NCBI GenBank assembly: GCA_028275005.1
Contig: JAQCNN010000251.1
Coordinates: forward strand, 1 to 6,845
Reading direction: 5' to 3'
Length of the DNA stretch: 6,845 bases
Source: Salinirussus sp.
GTDB lineage: Archaea > Halobacteriota > Halobacteria > Halobacteriales > Haloarculaceae
The notes beneath the pieces were generated by a model. The model was not told the DNA's origin and searched no databases. It saw only the letters and a list, made by a program, of their open reading frames with translations. Positions 1 to 5,691 of this stretch are shown here, piece by piece (the first letter of the stretch is position 1; each line of letters begins with the position of its first letter). Made by a program: the position numbers and the translations under genes.

Positions 1-821
1 ATCCCCCGGAGCCGGTCGTTCTGCCCCACACCGCCCCCGAGGACCAGTTCCGTCCGCCCGGTGAGCGCGAGCGCGCGCTCGGCCACCTCGGTCAGCATGG
101 CGAACACCGTCTCCTGGAGCCCACAACAGACGTCCGCGACGGGCACCCCATCGTCGACGGCCGCCTGGGCAGCGGAGGCGACCCCTGAAAACGAGAAGTC
201 CATCCCCTTGACGACGTACGGGAGTTCGGAGTACTCCCCCTCCAGCGCGCGGGCCTCGACCTTCGGGCCGCCAGGGTGAGACCAGCCCAGATGCCGGGTG
301 AACTTGTCGATGGCGTTGCCGACCCCGGTGTCCATCGTCTCCCCGAGTACGCGGTAGTGACCGCCCCGGTAGGCCAGGACGTGGGCGTTCGCGCCGGAGG
401 CGTTCAGACAGACCGGCGCCGAAAAGCCCGACCGGTGGCGCCCGACCTCCAGGTGGGCGACCATGTGGTTGACCCCCACGAGCGGGACGGCCAGCCGCTG
501 GGCGAGCGCCCGCGCCGCGGTGCCGGCCACGCGCAGACACGGGCCGAGACCGGGACCCCGAGAGAAGGCAACGGCGTCGATGGCCGCCGAACCCCCGTCG
601 TCGCCGGTGTCCTCGCCCCCCTCGTCGACGCGGTTCCGGGCCAGTACCGTCTCGATGACCTGTGGCAGGTACTCGGCCATGTGTTCGCTGGCTTCGCGAG
701 GGTGGATACCGCCGCTGTCGGGCTCGTAGGCCTCGGTCTCGGTGTCGACCGTGTCGCCGTTGCTGTCGTAGACGGCGGCGCTGGCGGCCCAGGCGGTCCC
801 CTCGATACCCAGCACACGCAT
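1..821 (-). CDS. kae1: Kae1 (TsaD/OSGEP family) tRNA t6A synthase domain, partial, probably the N-terminal part of a Kae1-Bud32 fusion
   Basis: This is the catalytic subunit of the archaeal KEOPS complex, which transfers threonylcarbamoyl to A37 of ANN-decoding tRNAs in the cytoplasm. The first 273 codons are visible and the gene runs off the left edge. The protein opens with MRVLGIEGTA, the actin-like ATPase start. It then shows GIHPREASEH (about 38-47), SRGPGLGPCLRV (87-98), and the metal-binding HMVAH with His119 and His123. ASGANAH (141-147), DTGVGNAIDKFTRHLG (164-179), HPGGPKVE (182-189), FSFSGV (209-214) and GGGVGQN (262-268) follow. An acidic loop at about 66-78 (EGGEDTGDDGG) looks like a haloarchaeal insertion. 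In haloarchaea Kae1 is normally fused to the Bud32 kinase; that half and the third metal ligand lie outside the window, so the fusion is inferred. The start is the ATG at 821, 54 nt after the amidase stop. Confidence 0.95.
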   Translation of the reverse strand, partial: MRVLGIEGTAWAASAAVYDSNGDTVDTETEAYEPDSGGIHPREASEHMAEYLPQVIETVLARNRVDEGGEDTGDDGGSAAIDAVAFSRGPGLGPCLRVAGTAARALAQRLAVPLVGVNHMVAHLEVGRHRSGFSAPVCLNASGANAHVLAYRGGHYRVLGETMDTGVGNAIDKFTRHLGWSHPGGPKVEARALEGEYSELPYVVKGMDFSFSGVASAAQAAVDDGVPVADVCCGLQETVFAMLTEVAERALALTGRTELVLGGGVGQNDRLRG

Positions 822-844
822 GAGCGTCTGTGGGCCACCGACCG

Positions 845-850
845 AAAAGA
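845..850 (-). promoter_or_regulatory. Possible TATA-like element of kae1
   Basis: On the minus strand TCTTTT lies 24-29 nt upstream of the kae1 ATG, the spacing expected for a leaderless haloarchaeal transcript. It falls in the 54-nt gap after the amidase stop. The match is weak, because the next bases are CGG rather than A/T, so kae1 may simply be read through from upstream. Confidence 0.25.
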
Positions 851-875
851 CGCTGACGGTCGCGGTCCCTGCCGC

Positions 876-2321
876 CTACTCCGGGTAGGCGTCGTGCCAG
901 GGGCGCTGTCGCTCGACGGCCGCACTCCCCGCGAGGACGTCCTCCTCGGCGAAGCGGCTCCCGACGACCTGCATCCCCACGGGGAGCCCGTCGGCGAAGC
1001 CCGCGGGCACCGAGGCGACGGGGTGGCCGCTGAAGTTGAACGGTTGGGTGAGCAGCCAGCCCCGCCGCCTGTCGACGGACTGGCCGGCGACGGTCTCGGG
1101 GAGGTCGCCGTGTTCGAAGGGTATCACGCCGAGGGTTGGCGTCACCAGTAGGTCGTACTCGGCGAGTGTCTCACGGAGTGAGTCGTAGACCTGGGTACGC
1201 TTGCGGTTGGCCGCCGCATACTCCCAGGTGGAGACACTCTCGCTCTCCAGGATGGTCTCGACGGTGGAGTCGACGAGTCGGTCGCGGTCCTCGCCGCGTG
1301 GGTCCAGCCCATCCTCCTCCAGTGTGTCGAACAGTGACTCCCACAGCACCGTCGCGAAGGTGTAGTAGGTGTCCATAATCTCGTCGTGGCTCAGGTCGAC
1401 CGGGCCGTCGACCTCCTCGACGGTCGCGCCAGCGTCCGCGAAGGCGCCGACGGCGTCGCCGACGACCTCCCGAACGTCGTCCTCGACCGGGAACGCCCCC
1501 AGGTCCGGCGAGTATGCGATTTTCATGTCGTCGACCGGGCGGTCCGTGGCGGCCCGGAAGTCGGTCCCGTCATCGGGCGCCGAAAAGGGGTCCTTCGGGT
1601 GCGGGCCGGCCATCACCTCCAGCATGAGCGCGGCGTCGTCGACCGTCCGTGCCATCGGTCCGAGGTGTGAGAAGGGGGTGTGTGAGATGTATGCGTCGGG
1701 CCGACGGGGGGCGGCGACCCGACCGTAGGTCGGCTTGACCCCGACCACGCCACAGCACGAGGCGGGCGTCCGGATCGACCCACCGGTGTCCGAGCCCTGG
1801 GCGATCGGCACCAGCCGGTCGGCAAGCGCCGCACCCGCACCCCCGGAGGAACCCCCCGAAATGCGGTCCAGGTCGAAGGGTGTCGCGGTGTTGCCGGCGA
1901 CGCGGTTGTGTGTCCAGCAGCCCAGCCCGAACTCCGGGGTGTTGGTCTTGCCGACGACGATGGCACCCGCCTCCAGCAGTCGGTCGACGAACACCGAGTT
2001 CTCCTCGGCGACGAAGTCCTCAAACAGCAGTGAGCCGTTTGTCGTCCGGACGCCCGCGACGTCGTCTAGGTCCTTCACCGCGACGGGGACACCGTGCAGC
2101 GGCCCCAGCGGCTCGCCGGCCGCGATTGCCCGCTCGGCCTCGCGGGCAGCCTCCCGGGCCCGCTCGTCGGTGACCGTGACGAAGGCGTTTGTCCGGTCGT
2201 TGCGCGCCTCGATCCGACTGAGGGTGGCGTCGACCACCTCGACCGGCGAGCGGTCGCCGTCGCGGATCTGCCGTGCCAGTCCCGTTGCCGTCAGGTCGTG
2301 AACCCCGCTGTCCTGTGACAT
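876..2321 (-). CDS. Amidase-signature family hydrolase (GatA-like, probably not GatA)
   Basis: This 481-aa cytoplasmic enzyme hydrolyses an unidentified amide bond. It has the full amidase signature. The Ser-cisSer-Lys triad is Lys83 (in GVPVAVKDL), Ser158 (in GGSSGG) and Ser182 (in SDTGGSIRTP). The spacings of 75 and 24 residues match those known for GatA-type amidases. A GVVGVKPTYGRV block (191-202) and a C-terminal PVGMQVVG (447-454) are also typical. True GatA usually has SIRQPA after the nucleophile, whereas this protein has SIRTPAS. It also has no GatB or GatC neighbour, so a stand-alone amidase is more likely than the tRNA-dependent amidotransferase subunit. Length is normal for the family and there is no signal peptide. 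The start is the ATG at 2321, preceded by a promoter-like palindrome. It lies between rps27ae and kae1, genes that are often adjacent in Euryarchaeota. The substrate cannot be read from the sequence. Confidence 0.92.
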   Translation of the reverse strand: MSQDSGVHDLTATGLARQIRDGDRSPVEVVDATLSRIEARNDRTNAFVTVTDERAREAAREAERAIAAGEPLGPLHGVPVAVKDLDDVAGVRTTNGSLLFEDFVAEENSVFVDRLLEAGAIVVGKTNTPEFGLGCWTHNRVAGNTATPFDLDRISGGSSGGAGAALADRLVPIAQGSDTGGSIRTPASCCGVVGVKPTYGRVAAPRRPDAYISHTPFSHLGPMARTVDDAALMLEVMAGPHPKDPFSAPDDGTDFRAATDRPVDDMKIAYSPDLGAFPVEDDVREVVGDAVGAFADAGATVEEVDGPVDLSHDEIMDTYYTFATVLWESLFDTLEEDGLDPRGEDRDRLVDSTVETILESESVSTWEYAAANRKRTQVYDSLRETLAEYDLLVTPTLGVIPFEHGDLPETVAGQSVDRRRGWLLTQPFNFSGHPVASVPAGFADGLPVGMQVVGSRFAEEDVLAGSAAVERQRPWHDAYPE

Positions 2322-2342
2322 AGGCTCGCTTCCGGCGCCTGT

Positions 2343-2356
2343 GGTAAGTTCTTACC
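2343..2356 (-). promoter_or_regulatory. 14-bp inverted repeat at the TATA position of the amidase gene
   Basis: GGTAAG and CTTACC flank a 2-nt centre, giving a nearly perfect palindrome 22-35 nt upstream of the amidase ATG. This is where the TATA/BRE of a leaderless haloarchaeal gene should sit. The centre (AAGAACTTA on the minus strand) is one of the few A/T-rich stretches in this gap. It could be the core promoter itself, an operator overlapping it, or both. The rest of the 138-nt gap from 2322 to 2459 is G/C-rich and shows no clear terminator. Confidence 0.45.
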
Positions 2357-2459
2357 GACCGGTGTTGGCTCGTTCCGGTGCCGGGGCTGGGGGCCCCTCC
2401 TGTTCTCCCGGTGGTGTTCCTCACGAGCGGTCTGTCCCTGCTCGGGCCGGTTGGGCCCC

Positions 2460-2594
2460 TCAGTCCCACTCGGTGTAGCCACACTGCCCGCAGTGCTGGC
2501 GGTCGTCGTGGGCCGCGAGGAAGACGTCGCCACAGCGGGGGCACTGCTCGCGGTCGGTGGTGCCGTCCTTGCCGTAGAGTTCGTAGCGGCTCAT
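2460..2594 (-). CDS. rps27ae: 30S ribosomal protein S27ae
   Basis: This 44-aa zinc-ribbon protein belongs to the small ribosomal subunit; its eukaryotic counterpart is the ribosomal moiety of the ubiquitin fusion RPS27A. It begins MSRYELYGKDG. Four cysteines are arranged as CPRCG (Cys18, Cys21) and CGQCG (Cys35, Cys38), which bind one zinc ion, and the protein ends GYTEWD. Its length is normal for an archaeal S27ae. The ATG overlaps the stop of rps24e in an ATGA arrangement (4-nt overlap), so the two are almost certainly co-transcribed and translationally coupled. Many annotation pipelines could miss the gene because of its size. Confidence 0.96.
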   Translation of the reverse strand: MSRYELYGKDGTTDREQCPRCGDVFLAAHDDRQHCGQCGYTEWD

Positions 2595-2914
2595 GCTCCC
2601 TCGGCCTCCGCCCCGGCGTCGCTGTCGGCCCCGTCGCTACTGATCTTGTTGCGGTCGAGCATGTGGTCCTGCTCGACGTTCTTTGCGTGTCCGGGGGTCT
2701 CGTAGACCTTCGCGTGACCGACGGTCGTCCGCATCCCGAACTTCGTATCGAGCTTGCGGACGACGACCTCCTCGGCGTCCTTGTTGAGCTTTGCCGCGAG
2801 CGAGTCCCGCACGGAGAGTCGCGACGGGGTGGCGTCCTCGTGTGTCACCTCGAACCTGACGTCCGTCCGGTGTAACATCGGATTTCCGTCCTCGCTGACG
2901 ATGTCGATATCCAT
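2591..2914 (-). CDS. rps24e: 30S ribosomal protein S24e
   Basis: This 107-aa small-subunit ribosomal protein is recognised by MDIDIVSEDGNPMLHRTDV at the N-terminus, TPSRLSVRDSLAAKL (29-43) and VVVRKLDTKFGMRTTVGHAKVY (50-71, the conserved S24e core with the basic/aromatic patch). EQDHMLDRNK (81-90) follows. The last 17 residues form an acidic Asp/Ala/Glu tail typical of halophilic versions. The frame is open far upstream, but the ATG at 2914 was chosen because the family starts there and a strong TATA box lies 27-32 nt before it. The stop overlaps the rps27ae start by 4 nt. It is separated from the upstream carboxylase genes by 116 nt and has its own promoter. Confidence 0.96.
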   Translation of the reverse strand: MDIDIVSEDGNPMLHRTDVRFEVTHEDATPSRLSVRDSLAAKLNKDAEEVVVRKLDTKFGMRTTVGHAKVYETPGHAKNVEQDHMLDRNKISSDGADSDAGAEAEGA

Positions 2915-2940
2915 GTTGGTATAGAGTCCCGGCGAATCGG

Positions 2941-2954
2941 ATAAAAGGATTTCG
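2941..2954 (-). promoter_or_regulatory. BRE/TATA promoter of rps24e-rps27ae
   Basis: On the minus strand CGAAATCCTTTTAT combines a purine-rich BRE-like CGAAA with a TTTTAT box, placed 27-32 nt before the rps24e ATG. This is the best promoter in the window. The predicted transcript would start at or within a few nt of the start codon, as is usual for haloarchaeal ribosomal genes. No separate promoter is needed for rps27ae. Confidence 0.75.
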
Positions 2955-3030
2955 AAGCCGCACACGGCCGGAAACCGCCACGCTGTGTCGGTCTGTGACG
3001 CGGCTCGCGGGACCGGCTCCACAGCCGCGC

Positions 3031-3465
3031 TCACCGCGGCGCGGGCGAGTGGACGTACACCAGCCTCGACTCGGGGTCGACACAGACCGTCGATACCCCC
3101 CGCCCTGTGGTCCGCACACTCGCTGTCCCGTCCAGGGGGCGCCTCGAGTCGTACCGCTCCCGACAGACCGGACACCGCCGCTCGTGGGCGACCCGCTCGC
3201 GGCTGGTCGAGCCCGTCCCCATCCCGGCGGGGTCCGTACCGACACCCGCGGTGTCTACACCATCGGGGCCGCCCGCACCACCGGCCGACTCGCCGGGCTC
3301 GCTCGCGACCGGCCGACGGCGGGCGGTGTCGACGGCCGCCAACACGGCTGTCAGCTCCCGTCTCGTCGGGTTTCCGTCGACCGTCACACCCTCCCGCCCG
3401 ACCTGTCTCCCCGCCTCTCGGGGTGCCATCGACCCGTCGTCGGCCGGGTGGGCGTCCCCTGCCAT
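3031..3465 (-). CDS. Acc operon protein: acyl-CoA carboxylase epsilon-like small subunit with C-terminal CxxC segment
   Basis: The 144-aa product starts 2 nt after the carboxyltransferase stop. A GTG at 3471 overlapping that stop (GTGA), or Met13 at 3429, are alternative starts. Residues 27-44 read VTVDGNPTRRELTAVLAA. This resembles the conserved core of the actinobacterial acyl-CoA carboxylase epsilon subunit (roughly V-x-G-x-P-T-x-E-E-L-A-A-L-x-A-V-L). Haloarchaeal propionyl-CoA carboxylase is known to need a small third subunit, PccX, so a structural or activating role in the same complex is inferred. After a low-complexity Gly/Ala/Ser/Thr linker (about 55-88) comes a C-terminal segment with CPVC (Cys98, Cys101), a third cysteine at 128 and a predicted beta-rich VCVDPESRLVYVHS. 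Two cysteines are too few for a classical zinc ribbon. The C-terminal function is unknown, and the epsilon match rests on motif reading only. Confidence 0.7.
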   Translation of the reverse strand: MAGDAHPADDGSMAPREAGRQVGREGVTVDGNPTRRELTAVLAAVDTARRRPVASEPGESAGGAGGPDGVDTAGVGTDPAGMGTGSTSRERVAHERRCPVCRERYDSRRPLDGTASVRTTGRGVSTVCVDPESRLVYVHSPAPR

Positions 3466-3467
3466 GC

Positions 3468-5066
3468 TCACAGCGGATTGATCCCGTGCTTTTTTGGGGG
3501 CCACTCCTCCTCGTGGGTCGTCCCGGACCGTTGCAGCGTATTGCGGACCCACCGGCGGGTCTCCGTCGGGTCGACCGCCGCGTCGACGCCGAACCCCTCG
3601 ACCGCACGGACGGCGCCGGTCCGGTTGATGAACTCCCGGACCAACTGCTCGCGGCGCTGCTCGGGGTCGTCGGCGGCGTCGATCTCGTCGCCGTAGACGA
3701 TGTCGACGGCCCCCTCGATCCCCATCGCGGCGACCTCGGCGGTGGGCCAGACGACGGTCAGTTCGTTGTCCGTCGAGCGCCCGCCGGCCATCAGGACGTA
3801 GCCGAAGCCGTAGCCCCGACGGAGTACGACGCTGACCTTCGGAACGGTCGCACGGTTGACCTCGAACAGCACCTTTCCGGAGTGGCGGGCGATCCCCTGG
3901 CGCTCGGCGTCCGGCCCGGGCAACACCCCAGGGACGTCCATCAGGAAGAGTAGTGGGAGCCCAAAGGCGTCACACAGGCTGATAAAGCGGGAGGCCTTGT
4001 CACAGGCGGGCACGTCGAAGGTCCCGGCCTTGATCCGGGGGTTGTTGGCGACGATACCCACGGGCTGGCCCTCCAGACGGGCAAACCCGGTCACGATGTT
4101 GCGGGCGTACTGGGCCTTCAGTTCGAAGAAGGAATCGCGGTCGGCCACCCCCTCGATGGCCCGGTAGATGTCGTAGCCGCGGTCGGTCTCTGTCGGGATG
4201 AGGTCGGCTAACCCCGCGACCGCCTCCGCCGGCGGGTTCGCCCAGCCCTCGTCGACAGGCGGGGACTCGGCGGCGTTCGTGGGGAGATAGGAGAGAAAGG
4301 CTTTGACTGCGTCGAGACAGGCCTCGTCGTCCTCGTATGCGGCGTCGGCCATCCCGGTGGCCGCGGTCTGGAACTGTGCGCCGCCGATCTCCTCCTTGCT
4401 CAGGTCGACGCCCAGCGCCGCCTCCACCAGCGAGGGGCCGGCGACACCCATCGTCGACGTCCCCTCGACCATCGGGACGAAATCACACGACGCGGCGTAG
4501 TTCGTCGGGGCGGCAAACCCCGGCCCCATCATCGCCGACACCTGCGGTGCCCACCCCGACAGCTTCGTCTGGAAGACGAAATCGCCGCCGGAGGCGTAGG
4601 GTCGGGCGTCGAGCCCCTCCTGGATCCGGTGGCCGCCGCCGTCGTGGAGGAAGACAAGCGGGAACCCCCGCCGGAGCGCGAGCCCGCCGACCCGCCGGAG
4701 CTTCGAGCCACCGGTGTGACCTAGCGACCCGCCTTTCACCGTGAAATCGGTCGCCGCAACCGCGACCGGCCGCCCGTCGACCCGGCCGAGCCCGGTCACG
4801 ACCCCGTCGGCCGGCGCGTCCTCCCGCTCCCAGTCCTGGGTCTCGGGTGTCGTCGGCGCCGGCCCGGCGAGTCGCCCGTACTCGTCGAAGCTGCCGTCGT
4901 CACAGAGATACGCGACCCGCTCGCGCGCCGTGAGCTTGTCGTCGTCGTGCTGTCGCTGGATGGCGGCCTCCCGGCGCTCGTCCCCGACGGCCTGCTTTGC
5001 CGCCCGCAGCCGCTCGCGGAGCTCCGCCGTCGAGAGCTCCCGCCGGTCGAAGGGTCCGTCGCTCAT
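3468..5066 (-). CDS. Acyl-CoA carboxylase carboxyltransferase (beta) subunit, divergent PccB/MmdA family
   Basis: This 532-aa crotonase-fold enzyme would transfer CO2 from carboxybiotin to an acyl-CoA such as propionyl-CoA or acetyl-CoA. Length and two-half layout match PccB/AccD. The N-terminal half has KLTARERV (44-51), GGGHRIQEG (143-151), VEGTSTMGVAGP (200-211) and EEIGGAQ (225-231). The C-terminal half has MDVPGVLPGPDAERQGIARH (376-395), RRGYGFGYVLMAGG (416-429) and VVWPTAEVAAMGIEGAVDIVY (438-458). It ends KKHGINPL, like the KHGNIPL end of PccB. Both oxyanion-hole regions differ from the usual family motifs: CAGGAVY is replaced by a segment with Ala185-Ala186, and YGGAY by YGFGY. It may therefore be a paralogue with its own substrate. 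The biotin carboxylase and BCCP subunit must be encoded elsewhere. The start is the ATG at 5066; the upstream GGGGGGAG lies only 2 nt away, so the ribosome-binding signal is weak. Confidence 0.93.
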   Translation of the reverse strand: MSDGPFDRRELSTAELRERLRAAKQAVGDERREAAIQRQHDDDKLTARERVAYLCDDGSFDEYGRLAGPAPTTPETQDWEREDAPADGVVTGLGRVDGRPVAVAATDFTVKGGSLGHTGGSKLRRVGGLALRRGFPLVFLHDGGGHRIQEGLDARPYASGGDFVFQTKLSGWAPQVSAMMGPGFAAPTNYAASCDFVPMVEGTSTMGVAGPSLVEAALGVDLSKEEIGGAQFQTAATGMADAAYEDDEACLDAVKAFLSYLPTNAAESPPVDEGWANPPAEAVAGLADLIPTETDRGYDIYRAIEGVADRDSFFELKAQYARNIVTGFARLEGQPVGIVANNPRIKAGTFDVPACDKASRFISLCDAFGLPLLFLMDVPGVLPGPDAERQGIARHSGKVLFEVNRATVPKVSVVLRRGYGFGYVLMAGGRSTDNELTVVWPTAEVAAMGIEGAVDIVYGDEIDAADDPEQRREQLVREFINRTGAVRAVEGFGVDAAVDPTETRRWVRNTLQRSGTTHEEEWPPKKHGINPL

Positions 5067-5093
5067 TGCTCCCCCCGCGCCGGGCGCCGCCGC

Positions 5094-5153
5094 TCAGTCC
5101 CGCGGGGCTGGAGGGTCTTCCCCGCTCGCCGGTGGCGTGTCATACGTGCACAT
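5094..5153 (-). CDS. Candidate 19-aa leader ORF upstream of the carboxylase operon
   Basis: A short reading frame, beginning MCTYDTPPASG and ending in TGA, lies 27 nt before the carboxyltransferase ATG. Its ATG sits about 21 nt downstream of an ATTTAG box, where a leaderless transcript would begin. The peptide is proline- and aspartate-rich and matches nothing I recognise. It could be a regulatory leader peptide or merely the 5' untranslated region. The support is positional only. Confidence 0.25.
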   Translation of the reverse strand: MCTYDTPPASGEDPPAPRD

Positions 5154-5171
5154 CTCTGGACAGGGTGCCCC

Positions 5172-5177
5172 TAAATC
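5172..5177 (-). promoter_or_regulatory. Possible TATA box of the carboxylase operon
   Basis: ATTTAG on the minus strand is the best A/T-rich hexamer between the carboxyltransferase ATG (106 nt away) and the inverted-repeat cluster at 5243-5283. A start site about 25 nt downstream would give a leader of roughly 80 nt that begins at or near the 19-aa ORF. An alternative is TATTAAG at 5240-5246 on the same strand, which would give a leader of about 150 nt. Confidence 0.35.
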
Positions 5178-5240
5178 GGTTGTGGTGGCCGACCCCGGCC
5201 GCCGGGCTCCGTCCGCCGGGCCCCGCGCTGCTCGACAGGC

Positions 5241-5246
5241 TTAATA
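5241..5246 (+). promoter_or_regulatory. TATA-like box for the plus-strand winged-helix gene
   Basis: TTAATA follows the purine-containing CGACAGGC and is the clearest plus-strand A/T box before the gene starting at 5339. It predicts a start site near 5268-5272, inside the palindrome at 5264-5275, and a leader of about 70 nt. The same bases read TATTAA on the minus strand, so the box could serve either direction. Confidence 0.4.
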
Positions 5247-5260
5247 CCCCGTAGAGTATT

Positions 5261-5283
5261 GGTATGGTTAACCATGACATACC
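5261..5283. promoter_or_regulatory. Palindromic operator candidate in the divergent control region
   Basis: A perfect 12-bp palindrome, ATGGTTAACCAT (5264-5275), lies inside a wider inverted repeat with arms GGTATG (5261-5266) and CATACC (5278-5283). Immediately to its left AATAC (5243-5247) and GTATT (5256-5260) form another inverted repeat. The cluster overlaps the predicted plus-strand start site, a usual place for a repressor. A/T content here is far above that of the flanking DNA. The binding protein is unknown. Confidence 0.5.
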
Positions 5284-5338
5284 GAGATGGACCGGCAACT
5301 AGCGTCGACCCCTCCGCCCGGTGCCCCGAGGGCGGACG

Positions 5339-5641
5339 ATGAGCTTCGAGCGCTGTCCGGACCCCGTCTGGCTCTCCGGCGGTACACTCAACCACCTCGC
5401 GGACGAACCGACGGACATGCCCGAGGCCGACGCCCCGGACGACCTCCCCGACCGTATCGTCAGTGTCCTGGAAGCCGCCGATGTCGACGGGCCGGTCTCG
5501 GCCGGCCGGCTCCAGCGGCTCCTTGCGCGCGACGGCATCGATGTCGCGTCGAGTGTGATCCGCGAGACCTGTTCCGCCCTCGCGGCGGAGGGCCGCCTCG
5601 TCGAGGAGCCCGGCCCGCGGTATATCCTCGTCGAGGACTGA
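5339..5641 (+). CDS. Small winged-helix-like protein of unknown function
   Basis: The product is 100 aa and I do not recognise a named family. After an acidic N-terminal third (about 22-38, rich in Asp, Glu and Pro), residues 37-98 look like a winged helix. They give a helix DRIVSVLEAADVDG, a helix SAGRLQRLLARDG, a third helix SSVIRETCSALAAEG and a terminal hairpin RLVEEPGPRYILVED. This resembles archaeal MarR/ArsR-sized DNA-binding domains, although the recognition helix is weakly basic for a DNA binder. The ATG at 5339 is preferred because GAGG lies 7 nt upstream; a GTG at 5321 in the same frame would add 6 residues. It is divergent from the carboxylase genes across a palindromic control region and could regulate them or itself, which is inference from position only. 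Two cysteines (Cys6, Cys78) form no motif. Confidence 0.7.
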   Translation: MSFERCPDPVWLSGGTLNHLADEPTDMPEADAPDDLPDRIVSVLEAADVDGPVSAGRLQRLLARDGIDVASSVIRETCSALAAEGRLVEEPGPRYILVED

Positions 5642-5660
5642 CCCCCACCGCGTTCCGCGC

Positions 5661-5668
5661 CTACTTGT
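5661..5668 (+). promoter_or_regulatory. Weak TATA-like element before the deaminase gene
   Basis: CTACTTGT is centred about 27 nt before the deaminase ATG, which fits a leaderless transcript. It is a poor match to the haloarchaeal TATA consensus. The deaminase gene may instead be co-transcribed with the winged-helix gene that ends 50 nt earlier; GAGG also lies upstream of the ATG. Confidence 0.2.
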
Positions 5669-5691
5669 TCCTCCGGCCCGAGGTGTAGGTC

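Noticed and set aside
276..1151. Long plus-strand open frame of about 290 codons
   Set aside because: It lies antisense to kae1 and the amidase, both with clear family motifs. Its composition is Arg/Gly/Val/Pro-rich with no domain signal, as expected for a GC-rich shadow frame.
876..2321. Assignment as GatA of the tRNA-dependent amidotransferase
   Set aside because: The sequence after the nucleophile is RTPAS rather than RQPA, and no gatB or gatC is nearby; a generic amidase is the safer call.
2915..3607. N-terminal extension of S24e through the open upstream frame
   Set aside because: The extension is low-complexity Arg/Gly-rich, overlaps two genes in another frame, and the TATA box at 2941-2946 plus family length place the start at 2914.
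2985..3953. Long plus-strand frame of about 320 codons across the carboxylase genes
   Set aside because: Arginine- and proline-rich translation antisense to two supported genes; no motif, promoter or ribosome-binding site supports it.
5171..5395. Minus-strand frame of about 74 codons upstream of the carboxylase operon
   Set aside because: It crosses the divergent promoter region and the start of the plus-strand winged-helix gene, with no recognisable protein features.
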